Positions 1 to 7,878 of a stretch of 64,000 nucleotides of DNA are shown here, one piece after another; positions within the stretch are counted from its first letter, which is position 1, and every line of letters starts with the position of its first letter. Origin of the DNA: Prevotella sp. ne3005. GTDB taxonomy: Bacteria > Bacteroidota > Bacteroidia > Bacteroidales > Bacteroidaceae. A program made the position numbers and the translations under genes. Under the pieces are notes generated by a model. The model saw nothing but the letters and a program-made list of their open reading frames with translations. It did no database searches and was not told where the DNA came from. The DNA lies in NCBI RefSeq assembly GCF_900110085.1, contig NZ_FOCK01000006.1, positions 186,001-250,000 on the forward strand. Reading direction: 5' to 3'.

Positions 1-288
1 TACTGCTTCTCAGATATCAATCAAGACATTCTTTTGGTGAAAGGTCGTACGGACCTATTACTGCGCCTCGATATCATCCGGCGCACCATCCTCGTCATAT
101 TATTGGTCATCGGCGTCCAGTTCAGCATCGAGACGCTACTCTGGTTGCTCGTGGCCTACAACATACTCAACGGCTTGGCCGTAAGTTGGCTAGCAGGTCG
201 GCTTATCGGCTGTGGTCTGGGCCGGCAACTCAGCATCGTGGCAGGAACGCCACTTTATTATCTAACTAATTTAAGAAAGATACGATGA
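1..288 (+). CDS. C-terminal part of polysaccharide flippase (Wzx/MOP family), cut by window edge
   Basis: The frame is open from base 1, so this is the last 95 codons of a longer gene. The remaining protein has a charged segment (QDILLVKGRTDLLLRLDIIRR) followed by a hydrophobic helix and a last helix ending in YLTNLRKIR, the usual end of Bacteroidetes lipopolysaccharide O-unit flippases, which move lipid-linked repeat units across the inner membrane. The TGA stop overlaps the ATG of the next glycosyltransferase (ATGA), so the genes are translationally coupled. The family call rests on the C-terminus and the polysaccharide-gene context only. Confidence 0.7.
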   Translation, partial: YCFSDINQDILLVKGRTDLLLRLDIIRRTILVILLVIGVQFSIETLLWLLVAYNILNGLAVSWLAGRLIGCGLGRQLSIVAGTPLYYLTNLRKIR

Positions 289-1160
289 AGATTGTAAGAC
301 TCTCCGGAGGACTGGGAAACCAGATGTTCCAGTTTGCACTCTATACTGCCCTGCGCAAGCGATTCCCAGAAGAACCGCTACGCATCGACCTGCATGGATT
401 CAGAGGTTACAGGAAACATCGGGGGTTCGAACTGCCAAAGGTGTTCCGTGTGGGCTATGAGGCAGCAACCCTGAGCGAGGTGGCCAGCATAGCCTACCCC
501 TACCCTAACTATCAGACGTGGCGATGGCTGAGCCGGGTGCTACCTCCGAGGAAGACCATGCTTCAGGAGAAGCCCGACTTCACGCTAGAGCCCGATGCCC
601 TGACCCGTGAGGGTGATGTCTACTATGATGGCTATTGGCAACATGAGGAGTATTTCTGTGATATCAGAAAGGACATCCTGGCCCTCTACCGATTCCCCGA
701 CTTCGATGATGTACAAAGTCAGGAGGCAGCTCAGTTGGCCATAAATAGCAACAGCTGTGCCATCCATATCCGAAGAGGCGACTACCTCAAGGATCCCCTA
801 CGTAAGGGCACCACCACACTCGAGTATCCCCTGAAGGCCATCCGCTGGATGAAAGAGGAACGGAAGCCTGACTGCTGGTTCGTGTTCTCCGATGATATTC
901 CCCTTACCCGCGAATGTCTGAAGGCCGTATTGCCTGAGAGTCAGACCTACTACGTGAATTGGAACCAAGGTGAGCGCAGCATCCATGACATGCACCTGAT
1001 GTCGCTCTGCCAGAACCACATCATCGCCAACTCATCGTTCTCGTGGTGGGGCGCATGGCTCAGTCAGCTCAACAACAAGACAGTCGTGGCCCCTGCGGTT
1101 TGGATGAATCGCGACAACGTGTGCTCACCCGTCCCCCAGAAGTGGGTAAAAATAAAATAG
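285..1160 (+). CDS. Glycosyltransferase family 11 (alpha-1,2-fucosyltransferase-like)
   Basis: A 291-residue cytosolic enzyme. It begins with the GT11 signature SGGLGNQMFQFA and has the second signature HIRRGDYL near residue 165, a motif shared by alpha-1,2- and alpha-1,6-fucosyltransferases that binds GDP-fucose. A third conserved block, NSSFSWWGAWL, lies near the C-terminus. The length is normal for GT11. It sits between a flippase and a GT2 gene, so it probably adds fucose (or a related 6-deoxyhexose) to a surface-polysaccharide repeat unit. The sugar and linkage are inferred from the family. Confidence 0.9.
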   Translation: MKIVRLSGGLGNQMFQFALYTALRKRFPEEPLRIDLHGFRGYRKHRGFELPKVFRVGYEAATLSEVASIAYPYPNYQTWRWLSRVLPPRKTMLQEKPDFTLEPDALTREGDVYYDGYWQHEEYFCDIRKDILALYRFPDFDDVQSQEAAQLAINSNSCAIHIRRGDYLKDPLRKGTTTLEYPLKAIRWMKEERKPDCWFVFSDDIPLTRECLKAVLPESQTYYVNWNQGERSIHDMHLMSLCQNHIIANSSFSWWGAWLSQLNNKTVVAPAVWMNRDNVCSPVPQKWVKIK

Positions 1161-1171
1161 AAATAAAAGAC

Positions 1172-1981
1172 ATGTTCTCTGTCCTCATAGCCGTCTATGC
1201 CAAGGAGCTGCCCCAGAACTTGCAGCAAAGCCTTGAGAGCATCTTCCGTCAGGAACTGATGCCCAATGAGGTGGTGCTCGTTGAGGACGGTCCTTTGACG
1301 GCTGCATTGGAGCAGGTAGTAACAGAAACAGCCGACAAGCATCAGGAACTACACATCGTCAGACTACCGGAGAACATAGGCTTAGGTCTGGCCTTGCAGG
1401 AAGGTCTGCAACACTGCCGATACGACATTGTAGCCAGGATGGACTCCGATGACATCGCCCATCCTCAGCGTTTCAGTAAGGAGATGGCGTGGCTGGAGGC
1501 CCATCCTGAGACAGACATTGTAGGCTCGTGGGTGGATGAGTTTTCTGGCGATCCCTCACAGGTGATCTCCACCCGAAGGCTGCCTGAGACGCATGAGGAG
1601 ATTCTCAGGTTCAGCCGTTACCGCAACCCTATGAACCATCCCACGGTGATGATGCGCAAAGAGGCCGTTCTAAGGGCTGGCAACTATCAGCACTGTCCGC
1701 TCTTCGAGGACTATGACCTCTGGGTACGGATGTTGCGCCGGGGAGCGAGGTTCCATAACCTGCAGGAGTCGTTGCTCAGCTTCCGGCTGACGTCACAACT
1801 CTTCAGTCGTCGTGGTGGCAGTCACTATATCCGTCAGGAGATCAGGTTCCAGCGCCACTTGCGGGCTTTGGGTCATATCAGCTATTGGCAGATGAGCCTC
1901 AACGTTGTGTTGCGCACGCTGCTCAGGCTATTGCCAAAGGGCTGCCGGCGATATGGTTATTTATTTTTCCTCAGAAGATAA
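1172..1981 (+). CDS. Glycosyltransferase family 2
   Basis: A 269-residue GT-A fold enzyme. The N-terminal FSVLIAVYAKELPQNLQQSL and the MDSDDIAHPQRF block (DXD metal/nucleotide-sugar site) are typical of GT2 enzymes of polysaccharide loci; NPMNHPTVMMRK and FEDYDLWVRML are the acceptor-side motifs. The frame stays open upstream to 1043, but that part overlaps the GT11 gene, so the ATG at 1172, 11 bp after the GT11 stop, is chosen. It probably adds one sugar to the repeat unit made by this locus; its substrate cannot be read from the sequence. Confidence 0.88.
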   Translation: MFSVLIAVYAKELPQNLQQSLESIFRQELMPNEVVLVEDGPLTAALEQVVTETADKHQELHIVRLPENIGLGLALQEGLQHCRYDIVARMDSDDIAHPQRFSKEMAWLEAHPETDIVGSWVDEFSGDPSQVISTRRLPETHEEILRFSRYRNPMNHPTVMMRKEAVLRAGNYQHCPLFEDYDLWVRMLRRGARFHNLQESLLSFRLTSQLFSRRGGSHYIRQEIRFQRHLRALGHISYWQMSLNVVLRTLLRLLPKGCRRYGYLFFLRR

Positions 1982-2036
1982 TAATTCGCAGGAAACTGCG
2001 TTATATAATAAATGAAGTAGAACTAAAAGGTACTGA

Positions 2037-2666
2037 ATGGAGCAAAACTACGCGTATATTTATGATGGTATGAACGCTTTTGAGAAGGAGGTCAAGCGAT
2101 GGCTCGATTTCCTCTTGGCCACAGTGTGTCTTATCATCTTCTCCCCTCTTTTCGTAATCTGTTATTTCACCGTGAAACGCGGCAAAGACGGGCCTGTCAT
2201 CTTCAAGCAGGAGCGTATCGGACGCTTCGGCCGACCGTTTTATATCTACAAGTTCCGAAGCATGACCATCGATGCAGAGGCCAACGGGCCCCAGCTGAGT
2301 AATAGTCAGAAGGGAGACAAACGGCTGACCAAAGCCGGACAGTTCCTTAGGGCACACCATCTCGATGAACTGCCCCAGCTTTGGAACATCTTCGTGGGCG
2401 ACATGGCATTCATTGGGCCACGCCCTGAACGGAAGTTCTACATCGATCAGATCATGAAGCATGATCCCCGCTACACCTATCTCTACCAGATACGTCCAGG
2501 TATCACTTCCATGGCCACACTCTATAACGGCTATACCGACACGATGGACAAGATGCTGAAACGCTTGGAGATGGACCTTGACTATCTAGAGCACCGCTCA
2601 TGGTGGCTCGATGCCAAGATTCTGGGTCTGACATTCCTGAAGATCGTGTTCGGCAAAAAAATTTAA
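2037..2666 (+). CDS. Initiating sugar-phosphate transferase (undecaprenyl-phosphate glycosyl-1-phosphate transferase family)
   Basis: A 209-residue polyisoprenyl-phosphate hexose-1-phosphate transferase. It has one N-terminal hydrophobic segment (LDFLLATVCLIIFSPLFVIC), then the catalytic core with GPVIFKQERIGRFGRPFYIYKFRSM, the HHLDELPQLWNIF block and the DMAFIGPRPE motif. This is the short, single-membrane-segment form. It would transfer a sugar-1-phosphate from a UDP-sugar to undecaprenyl phosphate at the inner membrane and so start the repeat unit. A second ATG lies 11 codons inside; the first was kept because the second leaves little before the membrane segment. Confidence 0.9.
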   Translation: MEQNYAYIYDGMNAFEKEVKRWLDFLLATVCLIIFSPLFVICYFTVKRGKDGPVIFKQERIGRFGRPFYIYKFRSMTIDAEANGPQLSNSQKGDKRLTKAGQFLRAHHLDELPQLWNIFVGDMAFIGPRPERKFYIDQIMKHDPRYTYLYQIRPGITSMATLYNGYTDTMDKMLKRLEMDLDYLEHRSWWLDAKILGLTFLKIVFGKKI

Positions 2667-3103
2667 TATTTGCGGAACTTCAGCAGGAAACGCTCACTCT
2701 CGAGAATCATCTCACTGCTGGTCAGCTCCACAACCTTGAACTTCTCCTGTGACTGTCCTACACCATAGGGCACGAGATAGGAGATGGCATCATCAATTAG
2801 TATATCGCCCTTGTCACGATCCACCAGATAAAAATGGCTGACGCTTAGCGTACCACCCTGATGTTCAAAGTTACCGAGAATGTCCTGATGCACCTTCTTC
2901 ACATCACGTAGTTCAAGCAGTTTTCCCTGAAATGCCCATGTGATACCCGAATCGCGCATGTCGACAGCACCGCATTTGGCATATTGATCCGTTTTGCTCG
3001 TCATCTGCCAAAAGCCGTCAAGATGGCCATTATCCGAACTCTCCATATCGCAGGCTGTCAGCAGCAGCCCTATACCTATTATATATATAAAGAATCGCTT
3101 CAT
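2663..3103 (-). CDS. Small lipoprotein with lipocalin-like domain
   Basis: A 146-residue protein with a lipoprotein signal peptide ending in LLLTAC (Cys18), so it is probably anchored to the outer membrane. The rest (GFWQMTSKTD..., alternating hydrophobic strands, ending MILESERFLLKFRKY) resembles the small lipocalin-like proteins common in Prevotella (DUF4847-like). No catalytic motif is seen. It follows wzi at a 37-bp spacer made of a heptad array and probably shares its mRNA. Its stop overlaps the end of the convergent sugar transferase by 4 bp. Function unknown. Confidence 0.7.
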   Translation of the reverse strand: MKRFFIYIIGIGLLLTACDMESSDNGHLDGFWQMTSKTDQYAKCGAVDMRDSGITWAFQGKLLELRDVKKVHQDILGNFEHQGGTLSVSHFYLVDRDKGDILIDDAISYLVPYGVGQSQEKFKVVELTSSEMILESERFLLKFRKY

Positions 3104-3117
3104 TTGTCAATTCCTAT

Positions 3118-3145
3118 TTTCAATCTTCAATTTTCAATCTTCAAT
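3118..3145 (-). repeat. Array of four 7-bp units (ATTGAAG/ATTGAAA) between wzi and the lipoprotein gene
   Basis: On the minus strand four consecutive 7-bp units, ATTGAAG and ATTGAAA alternating, start inside the wzi stop codon (the TGA of the first unit is that stop) and almost fill the spacer to the next start codon. Each unit contains TGA, so the array closes all three frames. Same family as arrays at 10052 and 22782. Confidence 0.85.
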
Positions 3146-4628
3146 TCTTAAATAATCCAGTTTTTATGACTGAGAGTTGAAAACCATAGTTATCGCCACG
3201 CAGTTTGCCTGCGTCCATAGCAAAAGCCCCCTTCAGGCTCCAGCTGCTAGAGAGGCCATAACCAGCCTCAGCCAACAAGCTCACACCCTCCATGGGGTTA
3301 GTGGGAAGATAGTAATACGAGCCGTAGCTCTTCTGCCAAGTGGCAAGTACTCGATAATGCAGACGGGGAAGCGGTGTGCCGCTCAGTCCCAGATGCCAGG
3401 CCACGAAGCGGTTGTGCTTCACCTCGATGGTGTTGTCTTCGTTATAAAGCGGCGAGACGTAAAGAGGATTGCCCATCACCTGTCCCCAATGCTGCCAACC
3501 GGAATAGAGGTGGTGGTTGTAGTAATTATCGCGACCGCTTATCTGCAGGCGAATGTTGTTAGTCTCGTCGTGATACACAGGGCCCGCCTGATACTTCGTG
3601 TAAAGATACTCCACCACGATATTCTCTAGCCAGGGATTATTTTTCAGTTTCAACTCGGCTCCTAACATCCAGTCCTTGAAGTCGTAACGGAACTTCTTGT
3701 CACCACTCTTATTAAAATGGAACAGCATAGAATGGTCCTCAAAGAACTGATCGGCATAGATACCAAGCTGCCAGGCTGGCTGATCGATATTCAGTCGTGC
3801 CACCCATGAGCCCAATTGATTGCCTTCGGTATTCTCGAAATCGCCGTCGGTGGCATCAGAGCCACCAGGAACAAGGGCATTGAAGAATGCCTTGGCGTTC
3901 TGACTGTTCTTATACACCTTCTCCACACCATTCTCCCAGACATGCGACTCACCACCAAACTGACTGGCCATCTCCAGACCTACCTCGAAGGTGATGTTCT
4001 TAGGGCCAATCTTCAGATAACCCGCTTTGCTGTGATAATAGGAGTTACCCGTATAACGCGACTGGGGAGCCACGAAGTCATCCTGCCAGTGGCCATCGGT
4101 CGTCCGGCCATAGGCGACATGGCCCTTCAGGGCGAGCCAGTTGTGAAGCCCGGGAATTGCCCAATAGTCAGGCAATGAGAGCCTCACCTGTGGCACAGGA
4201 CGGGCATTAATGCCTAAAGTCTGGGAACCAGTACTCAACTCTTGGTTTTTCAACTCCATAGGCTGCTCCTTGGCACCTACGGTAAGTACACCCTTCAACC
4301 AACGAGCCTCCATAAAAGCCTGCTGCACGACGAAGGTTCTCGTGAAGCCTGCTGCCACAGCCACATCGACACCATAACCAATGCCCCAGCGCCGACCATC
4401 GTCAACACGTAGCTGACGTTCCACCGCTCCACGCACATAGCCATTGGCAGTCTTCAGCGAACTCAGTCCATACCTGTTGGCATTCAGCCACAAAGGTGAG
4501 TGATCCCCACCACCAGCTGTAGCCTGCACCTCTGCCCGATACTGCAGACTGTCAAAGAGCGACCGTTCCTGTCCTAAAGCAACAGTCACCCCGCTAATCC
4601 ATAATAAAAGGAATAATAAATGTCTCAT
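3141..4628 (-). CDS. Wzi-family outer membrane protein (capsule assembly)
   Basis: A 495-residue exported protein with signal peptide MRHLLFLLLWISGVTVALGQ. The body is rich in short amphipathic strands and aromatic residues, with the GGGDHSPLWLNANRYGL start and IGPKNITFEVGLEMASQFGG block found in Bacteroidetes capsule-assembly Wzi proteins, an 18-strand outer membrane barrel that holds capsule polysaccharide at the surface. An in-frame ATG 13 codons upstream (4667) was rejected because the -7 element at 4637-4645 lies inside that extension. It belongs with the exopolysaccharide genes just before it, though on the other strand. Confidence 0.82.
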   Translation of the reverse strand: MRHLLFLLLWISGVTVALGQERSLFDSLQYRAEVQATAGGGDHSPLWLNANRYGLSSLKTANGYVRGAVERQLRVDDGRRWGIGYGVDVAVAAGFTRTFVVQQAFMEARWLKGVLTVGAKEQPMELKNQELSTGSQTLGINARPVPQVRLSLPDYWAIPGLHNWLALKGHVAYGRTTDGHWQDDFVAPQSRYTGNSYYHSKAGYLKIGPKNITFEVGLEMASQFGGESHVWENGVEKVYKNSQNAKAFFNALVPGGSDATDGDFENTEGNQLGSWVARLNIDQPAWQLGIYADQFFEDHSMLFHFNKSGDKKFRYDFKDWMLGAELKLKNNPWLENIVVEYLYTKYQAGPVYHDETNNIRLQISGRDNYYNHHLYSGWQHWGQVMGNPLYVSPLYNEDNTIEVKHNRFVAWHLGLSGTPLPRLHYRVLATWQKSYGSYYYLPTNPMEGVSLLAEAGYGLSSSWSLKGAFAMDAGKLRGDNYGFQLSVIKTGLFKN

Positions 4629-4636
4629 ATTTGGTG

Positions 4637-4645
4637 GCAAAGGTA
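4637..4645 (-). promoter_or_regulatory. -7 element TACCTTTGC of wzi
   Basis: Perfect Bacteroidetes -7 motif only 8 bp before the ATG at 4628, implying a 5' leader of only a few bases. TTTTG elements lie upstream at the expected -33 distance. Confidence 0.75.
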
Positions 4646-4808
4646 AGCATAATCGGGCAAAAGACAAAACAAAACACTAATAAAATACCTTTATAGGGTT
4701 TTTCCCCTCGGCGTTTAGGGGATTTCCTTTGCATTGATGCGAAAAAAATCGCAATTTTGCAGCGTGAATCAGAATTTTATATGTCTCACCTTTTAATAAG
4801 ATACGATT

Positions 4809-5807
4809 ATGAAGAAGTTGTTTTTCGCACTGACAATGATGCTGACCACCACGATGGGAGCAAGTGCCATGAGCTACGAGCAGGCCCGCAACGAGGCCCT
4901 GTTCCTCACCGACAAGATGGCTTACGAGCTGAACTTGACGGATGCACAGTATGAGGCAGCCTACGAGATCAACCTTGACTACCTGATGGGCGTGACAGGA
5001 CGCAGCGACGTATTCGGCACCTATTGGGAGCGTCGTAATCTAGATCTCAGCTATATACTCTTCGACTGGCAGTGGAACGCCTTTGTGGCAGCCACCTATT
5101 TCTACCGCCCGCTTTACTGGGAGGCTGGTTACTGGCACTTCGGCATCTATCGCCGTTACCCACACCGTGACTATTTCTACTTCGGGCGTCCGCATTTCTA
5201 CGCCACCTACCGCGGTGGACATGCCTGGCACACTCATGGCAGACATGGTTACTATTACGGGCATCGCGACCACTATCGTCCTAGCAACAGGGCTCACTAC
5301 GGCATGCACGACCGATGGAACCGCGGAGAATTCCGCTCACCGTCGCACCATAGCTCTACTCGCATAACCGGCCGTTCTGACCATCGTCCTAACAACCGCA
5401 CTGGCTTTAACAACCGTCAGATGGAGCGCCGTCATGACAGCTACCGCGACACAGAGCGCCGTTATGACAACAACCGCAGCATAGAGCGCCGTCAAGACAA
5501 CAACCGCGGCATAGAGCGTCGTCCGGAGAGCCGTTCGAATAGTGGAAATTTTGGAGGATATCGCGGGAACTCTGCACCCTCACGCAGCAGCTCTACACCC
5601 TCACGCAGCATTGGAGGCTCTAACTTCGGAGGCAGCTCACACGGAACACGTTCCGGTGGCGGATTCCATGGCGGAGGATCATCCAGCATGGGAACACGCT
5701 CCGGTGGCGGTCACTCTGGCGGAAGTCACTCTGGTGGCGGTCACTCTGGCGGAAGTCACTCTGGTGGCGGTCACTCTGGCGGAAGTCACTTCGGAGGCCG
5801 CAGATAG
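4809..5807 (+). CDS. Secreted His/Gly/Ser-rich tandem-repeat protein
   Basis: A 332-residue protein with a signal peptide (MKKLFFALTMMLTTTMGASA). Residues about 21-110 form a compact region with many aromatics (YWERRNLDLSYILFDWQWNAF). From about 120 on it is rich in His, Tyr and Arg, then holds three 10-residue ERRxDxxRxx units, and ends in three copies of SGGGHSGGSH. No catalytic motif was recognised. Histidine-rich tails of this kind can bind metal ions or act as flexible surface tethers, but that is inference. The DNA under both repeat blocks is tandemly repeated (30-bp units), so length may vary between strains. Confidence 0.75.
   Translation: MKKLFFALTMMLTTTMGASAMSYEQARNEALFLTDKMAYELNLTDAQYEAAYEINLDYLMGVTGRSDVFGTYWERRNLDLSYILFDWQWNAFVAATYFYRPLYWEAGYWHFGIYRRYPHRDYFYFGRPHFYATYRGGHAWHTHGRHGYYYGHRDHYRPSNRAHYGMHDRWNRGEFRSPSHHSSTRITGRSDHRPNNRTGFNNRQMERRHDSYRDTERRYDNNRSIERRQDNNRGIERRPESRSNSGNFGGYRGNSAPSRSSSTPSRSIGGSNFGGSSHGTRSGGGFHGGGSSSMGTRSGGGHSGGSHSGGGHSGGSHSGGGHSGGSHFGGRR
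5421..5510 (+). repeat. Three 30-bp coding tandem repeats (ERRxD units)
   Basis: Units begin at 5421, 5451 and 5481, each starting with a variant of ATAGAGCGCCGT and encoding 10 residues. A fourth partial unit starts at 5511. Units two and three differ at only a few positions. Confidence 0.85.
5701..5790 (+). repeat. Three 30-bp coding tandem repeats (SGGGHSGGSH)
   Basis: Units start at 5701, 5731 and 5761. The second and third are identical and the first differs by one base. Within a unit, GGTCACTCTGGCGG-type 15-bp halves also resemble each other. Such near-identical copies can expand or shrink by slippage without breaking the frame. Confidence 0.92.
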
Positions 5808-5814
5808 TTGAGAG

Positions 5815-6321
5815 TTACAACTCAAGGATGCGCACTTCGGCATTGGTCATCCTCTGAATTTCGCTCATTGATTTACCATAATATACAGCCTGAACGGCTT
5901 TGTTGATGATGCCATGGCCTACGGCCAGCACCTTCTTTCCCGGGAATGTCTCCTTGACATAAGCGATGAATTCGCCAGCCCTGGAAAGAAGGTTTTCCAA
6001 TGTTTCGATGTCATCGGGCCATACCTCACCCTTCAGTTCCGGTATATAACGTCCGGTAAAACTGCCCCAGTCGCGCTCACGCAACAGAGGCGTAGTAAGC
6101 ACTTCCAACTGGTGGGGTTCGGCAATTATCTTAGCAGTATCGATGGAGCGTTTAAGGTCGCTGGCAATGATGGCATCCAACGGTTTGGAAGCCCACTCAC
6201 GGCTCACTTCCTCCGCCTGACGGATACCGTTCTCGTTAAGTTCTCCCTGCGTCTGTCCCTGCATAATCTGACGGGCATTGTCCACCGTCTCTCCATGCCG
6301 CACTAAATAAAGAGTTGTCAT
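5815..6321 (-). CDS. Histidine phosphatase family protein (phosphoglycerate-mutase-like)
   Basis: A 168-residue cytosolic protein with the catalytic RHGET motif at residues 8-12 (His9 is the phospho-acceptor), the LRERDWGSFTGR proton-donor region and the second histidine in VGHG. This is the 2H-phosphatase fold used by cobalamin-pathway phosphatases, broad-specificity phosphatases and mutases; the short length fits a phosphatase. Substrate unknown. It is a single-gene unit with its own -7 element and converges with the preceding gene. Confidence 0.88.
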   Translation of the reverse strand: MTTLYLVRHGETVDNARQIMQGQTQGELNENGIRQAEEVSREWASKPLDAIIASDLKRSIDTAKIIAEPHQLEVLTTPLLRERDWGSFTGRYIPELKGEVWPDDIETLENLLSRAGEFIAYVKETFPGKKVLAVGHGIINKAVQAVYYGKSMSEIQRMTNAEVRILEL

Positions 6322-6339
6322 TATCTTTTAAAATTTGCT

Positions 6340-6348
6340 GCAAAATTA
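6340..6348 (-). promoter_or_regulatory. -7 element TAATTTTGC of the histidine phosphatase gene
   Basis: Match to TAnnTTTGC, 18 bp before the ATG at 6321. Confidence 0.7.
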
Positions 6349-6467
6349 CATAAATATTTGCTGATTCCATCTATATTTTTTATATTTAACCTTCGGTTGA
6401 AGATACTCACGCTCGACAATAAAAACAAAAAAATGTTTTTTTGTTTTGTATTGTACTCACTTATTCG

Positions 6468-6476
6468 TATCTTTGC
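6468..6476 (+). promoter_or_regulatory. -7 element TATCTTTGC of the DUF308 gene
   Basis: Perfect consensus, with a TTTTG -33 element at 6444-6448, 19 bp upstream. The ATG follows at 6504. Confidence 0.82.
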
Positions 6477-6503
6477 AGCGTAAAACTTAGAAATTGATAA
6501 ATT

Positions 6504-7193
6504 ATGAAGTTATTCCAGAGTTCGATTTTCCGCGCCATCTGTGCCATTGCCATAGGTATTTTGTTGATTAAGTATCCGGATAATACGGTAACATGGATTA
6601 CGGTGGCTATCGGAATTCTGTTCCTTTTGTCGGGTTTGATTTCCCTGATTGTCTATGTGAATGCCCGTAAGCATGTGTCGGAGTATAAGATTACCGATGC
6701 CGAGGGGCGAGTGGTGGCTGGTGAGCAGCCTACCTTTCCTATCGTGGGCGTGGGCAGCCTTATCCTCGGTGCCCTGTTGGCACTGACGCCCAACGTATTT
6801 ATCACGGCGCTGATGTATATCATCGGTGGCATCCTGATCTTAGGTGCCATCAATCAGTATATGAATCTGGTAAACGGGCGGAGATATGGCAAGATAGGCT
6901 TCGGCTACTGGGTGTTCCCATCGCTTATCTTGCTCACGGGCCTATATGTCATCATCAAACCGATGACACCTGTCAATGTGGCGATGCTGATCTTAGGCTG
7001 GTGCTCGCTGCTCTATGGGGTGACCGAATTGGTGAACTCCATTAAGTTCCACTCCAACAGACGTAAACTGCGTCAGGCCCAAGAAATTCCTGTAGCCGAG
7101 GAAGTTGTGGAAGAGACGATTGAAGCCGTTCCAATAGAAGAGGTGACAGAAGAGACCACCTCTACAGAAAACCTTCCGAAAGTCGAGGAATAG
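6504..7193 (+). CDS. HdeD-like (DUF308) membrane protein
   Basis: A 229-residue inner-membrane protein with about six hydrophobic segments in pairs (IFRAICAIAIGILLI, WITVAIGILFLLSGLISLIVYV, VGVGSLILGALLAL, ALMYIIGGILILGAI, VFPSLILLTGLYVII, VAMLILGWCSLLYGV). That repeated two-helix layout with Gly-rich turns is typical of DUF308/HdeD. The C-terminal 35 residues are very acidic (EEVVEETIEAVPIEEV) and probably cytoplasmic. HdeD is linked to acid resistance in E. coli; whether this protein does that is unknown. Single-gene unit. Confidence 0.8.
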   Translation: MKLFQSSIFRAICAIAIGILLIKYPDNTVTWITVAIGILFLLSGLISLIVYVNARKHVSEYKITDAEGRVVAGEQPTFPIVGVGSLILGALLALTPNVFITALMYIIGGILILGAINQYMNLVNGRRYGKIGFGYWVFPSLILLTGLYVIIKPMTPVNVAMLILGWCSLLYGVTELVNSIKFHSNRRKLRQAQEIPVAEEVVEETIEAVPIEEVTEETTSTENLPKVEE

Positions 7194-7197
7194 CAGT

Positions 7198-7830
7198 CTA
7201 CCCCTTCATGCCCTGTTTGACTTCTTCAGAAAATCCCTGGATATAGGTTCTGAGGATGTCAATACCTCGTTTGTTTTCACGACCCCAAGGAATAATGAGG
7301 TCTGCAAATTTCTTGGTGGGTTCGATAAACTGCTCGTGCATGGGTTTCACATCGTTCTCGTAGTGATCGAGCACCATATCAACCGTACGACCACGCTCCA
7401 CCACGTCACGACGAATGTTACGGATGAGTCGCACGTCACTGTCGGTATCCACAAAAATCTTCAGGTCCATCATGTCGCGCAGCTTCTTATAGTGTAGCGT
7501 CATGATGCCTTCAAGGATAATCACGGGCTTGGGCTCTACGTGAACGGTCTCAGGCAGACGGTTGGAGATGACATACGAATATGTGGGCTGTTCGATGGCT
7601 TCACCATTCTTCAACTTCTTGATCTGCTCGGTAAGCAGTTTCCAGTCAAATGCGTCAGGATGGTCGAAGTTGATCTGCTTACGCTCCTCATCAGTGAGCT
7701 CGGTCGTATCATTATAATACGAGTCGAGGGGAACAACAGCCACACAATGAGGTGGCAACGCCTTGGCAATTCGTTTGACGACGGTGGTCTTGCCAGAACC
7801 CGATCCGCCCGCGATTCCAATAATGATCAT
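7198..7830 (-). CDS. udk: Uridine kinase
   Basis: A 210-residue P-loop kinase of the pyrimidine salvage pathway that phosphorylates uridine and cytidine. Walker A is GGSGSGKTT at residues 8-16; the substrate region LDSYYND, the FDHPDAFDW block and the ILEGIMTLHY motif are all present, and RRDVVERGRTVD is the lid. Length matches Udk. It lies behind the endonuclease/phosphatase gene on the same strand, with the spacer made up of an 8-bp repeat array, so the two are probably cotranscribed. Confidence 0.95.
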   Translation of the reverse strand: MIIIGIAGGSGSGKTTVVKRIAKALPPHCVAVVPLDSYYNDTTELTDEERKQINFDHPDAFDWKLLTEQIKKLKNGEAIEQPTYSYVISNRLPETVHVEPKPVIILEGIMTLHYKKLRDMMDLKIFVDTDSDVRLIRNIRRDVVERGRTVDMVLDHYENDVKPMHEQFIEPTKKFADLIIPWGRENKRGIDILRTYIQGFSEEVKQGMKG

Positions 7831-7838
7831 ATCCTTTC

Positions 7839-7878
7839 TTACCTTTTTACTTTCTTACCTTTTTACTTTTTTACCTTT
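7839..7878 (-). repeat. Array of five 8-bp units (GTAAAAAG/GTAAGAAA) between two genes
   Basis: On the minus strand GTAA recurs at exactly 8-bp steps (complement TTAC at 7839, 7847, 7855, 7863, 7871). The array overlaps the TAA stop of the upstream gene (7877-7879) and reaches nearly to the udk start. Each unit carries TAA; an 8-bp period shifts the frame each time, so all frames are closed. Confidence 0.85.

Noticed and set aside
1043..1171. N-terminal extension of the GT2 gene
   Set aside because: The extension overlaps the GT11 gene and reads as non-conserved sequence; the protein fold starts at the ATG at 1172.
4741..4808. -7 element for the His-rich secreted protein (CAATTTTGC at 4752)
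   Set aside because: It lacks the leading T of TAnnTTTGC and a second weak match lies nearby; too uncertain to list as a feature.
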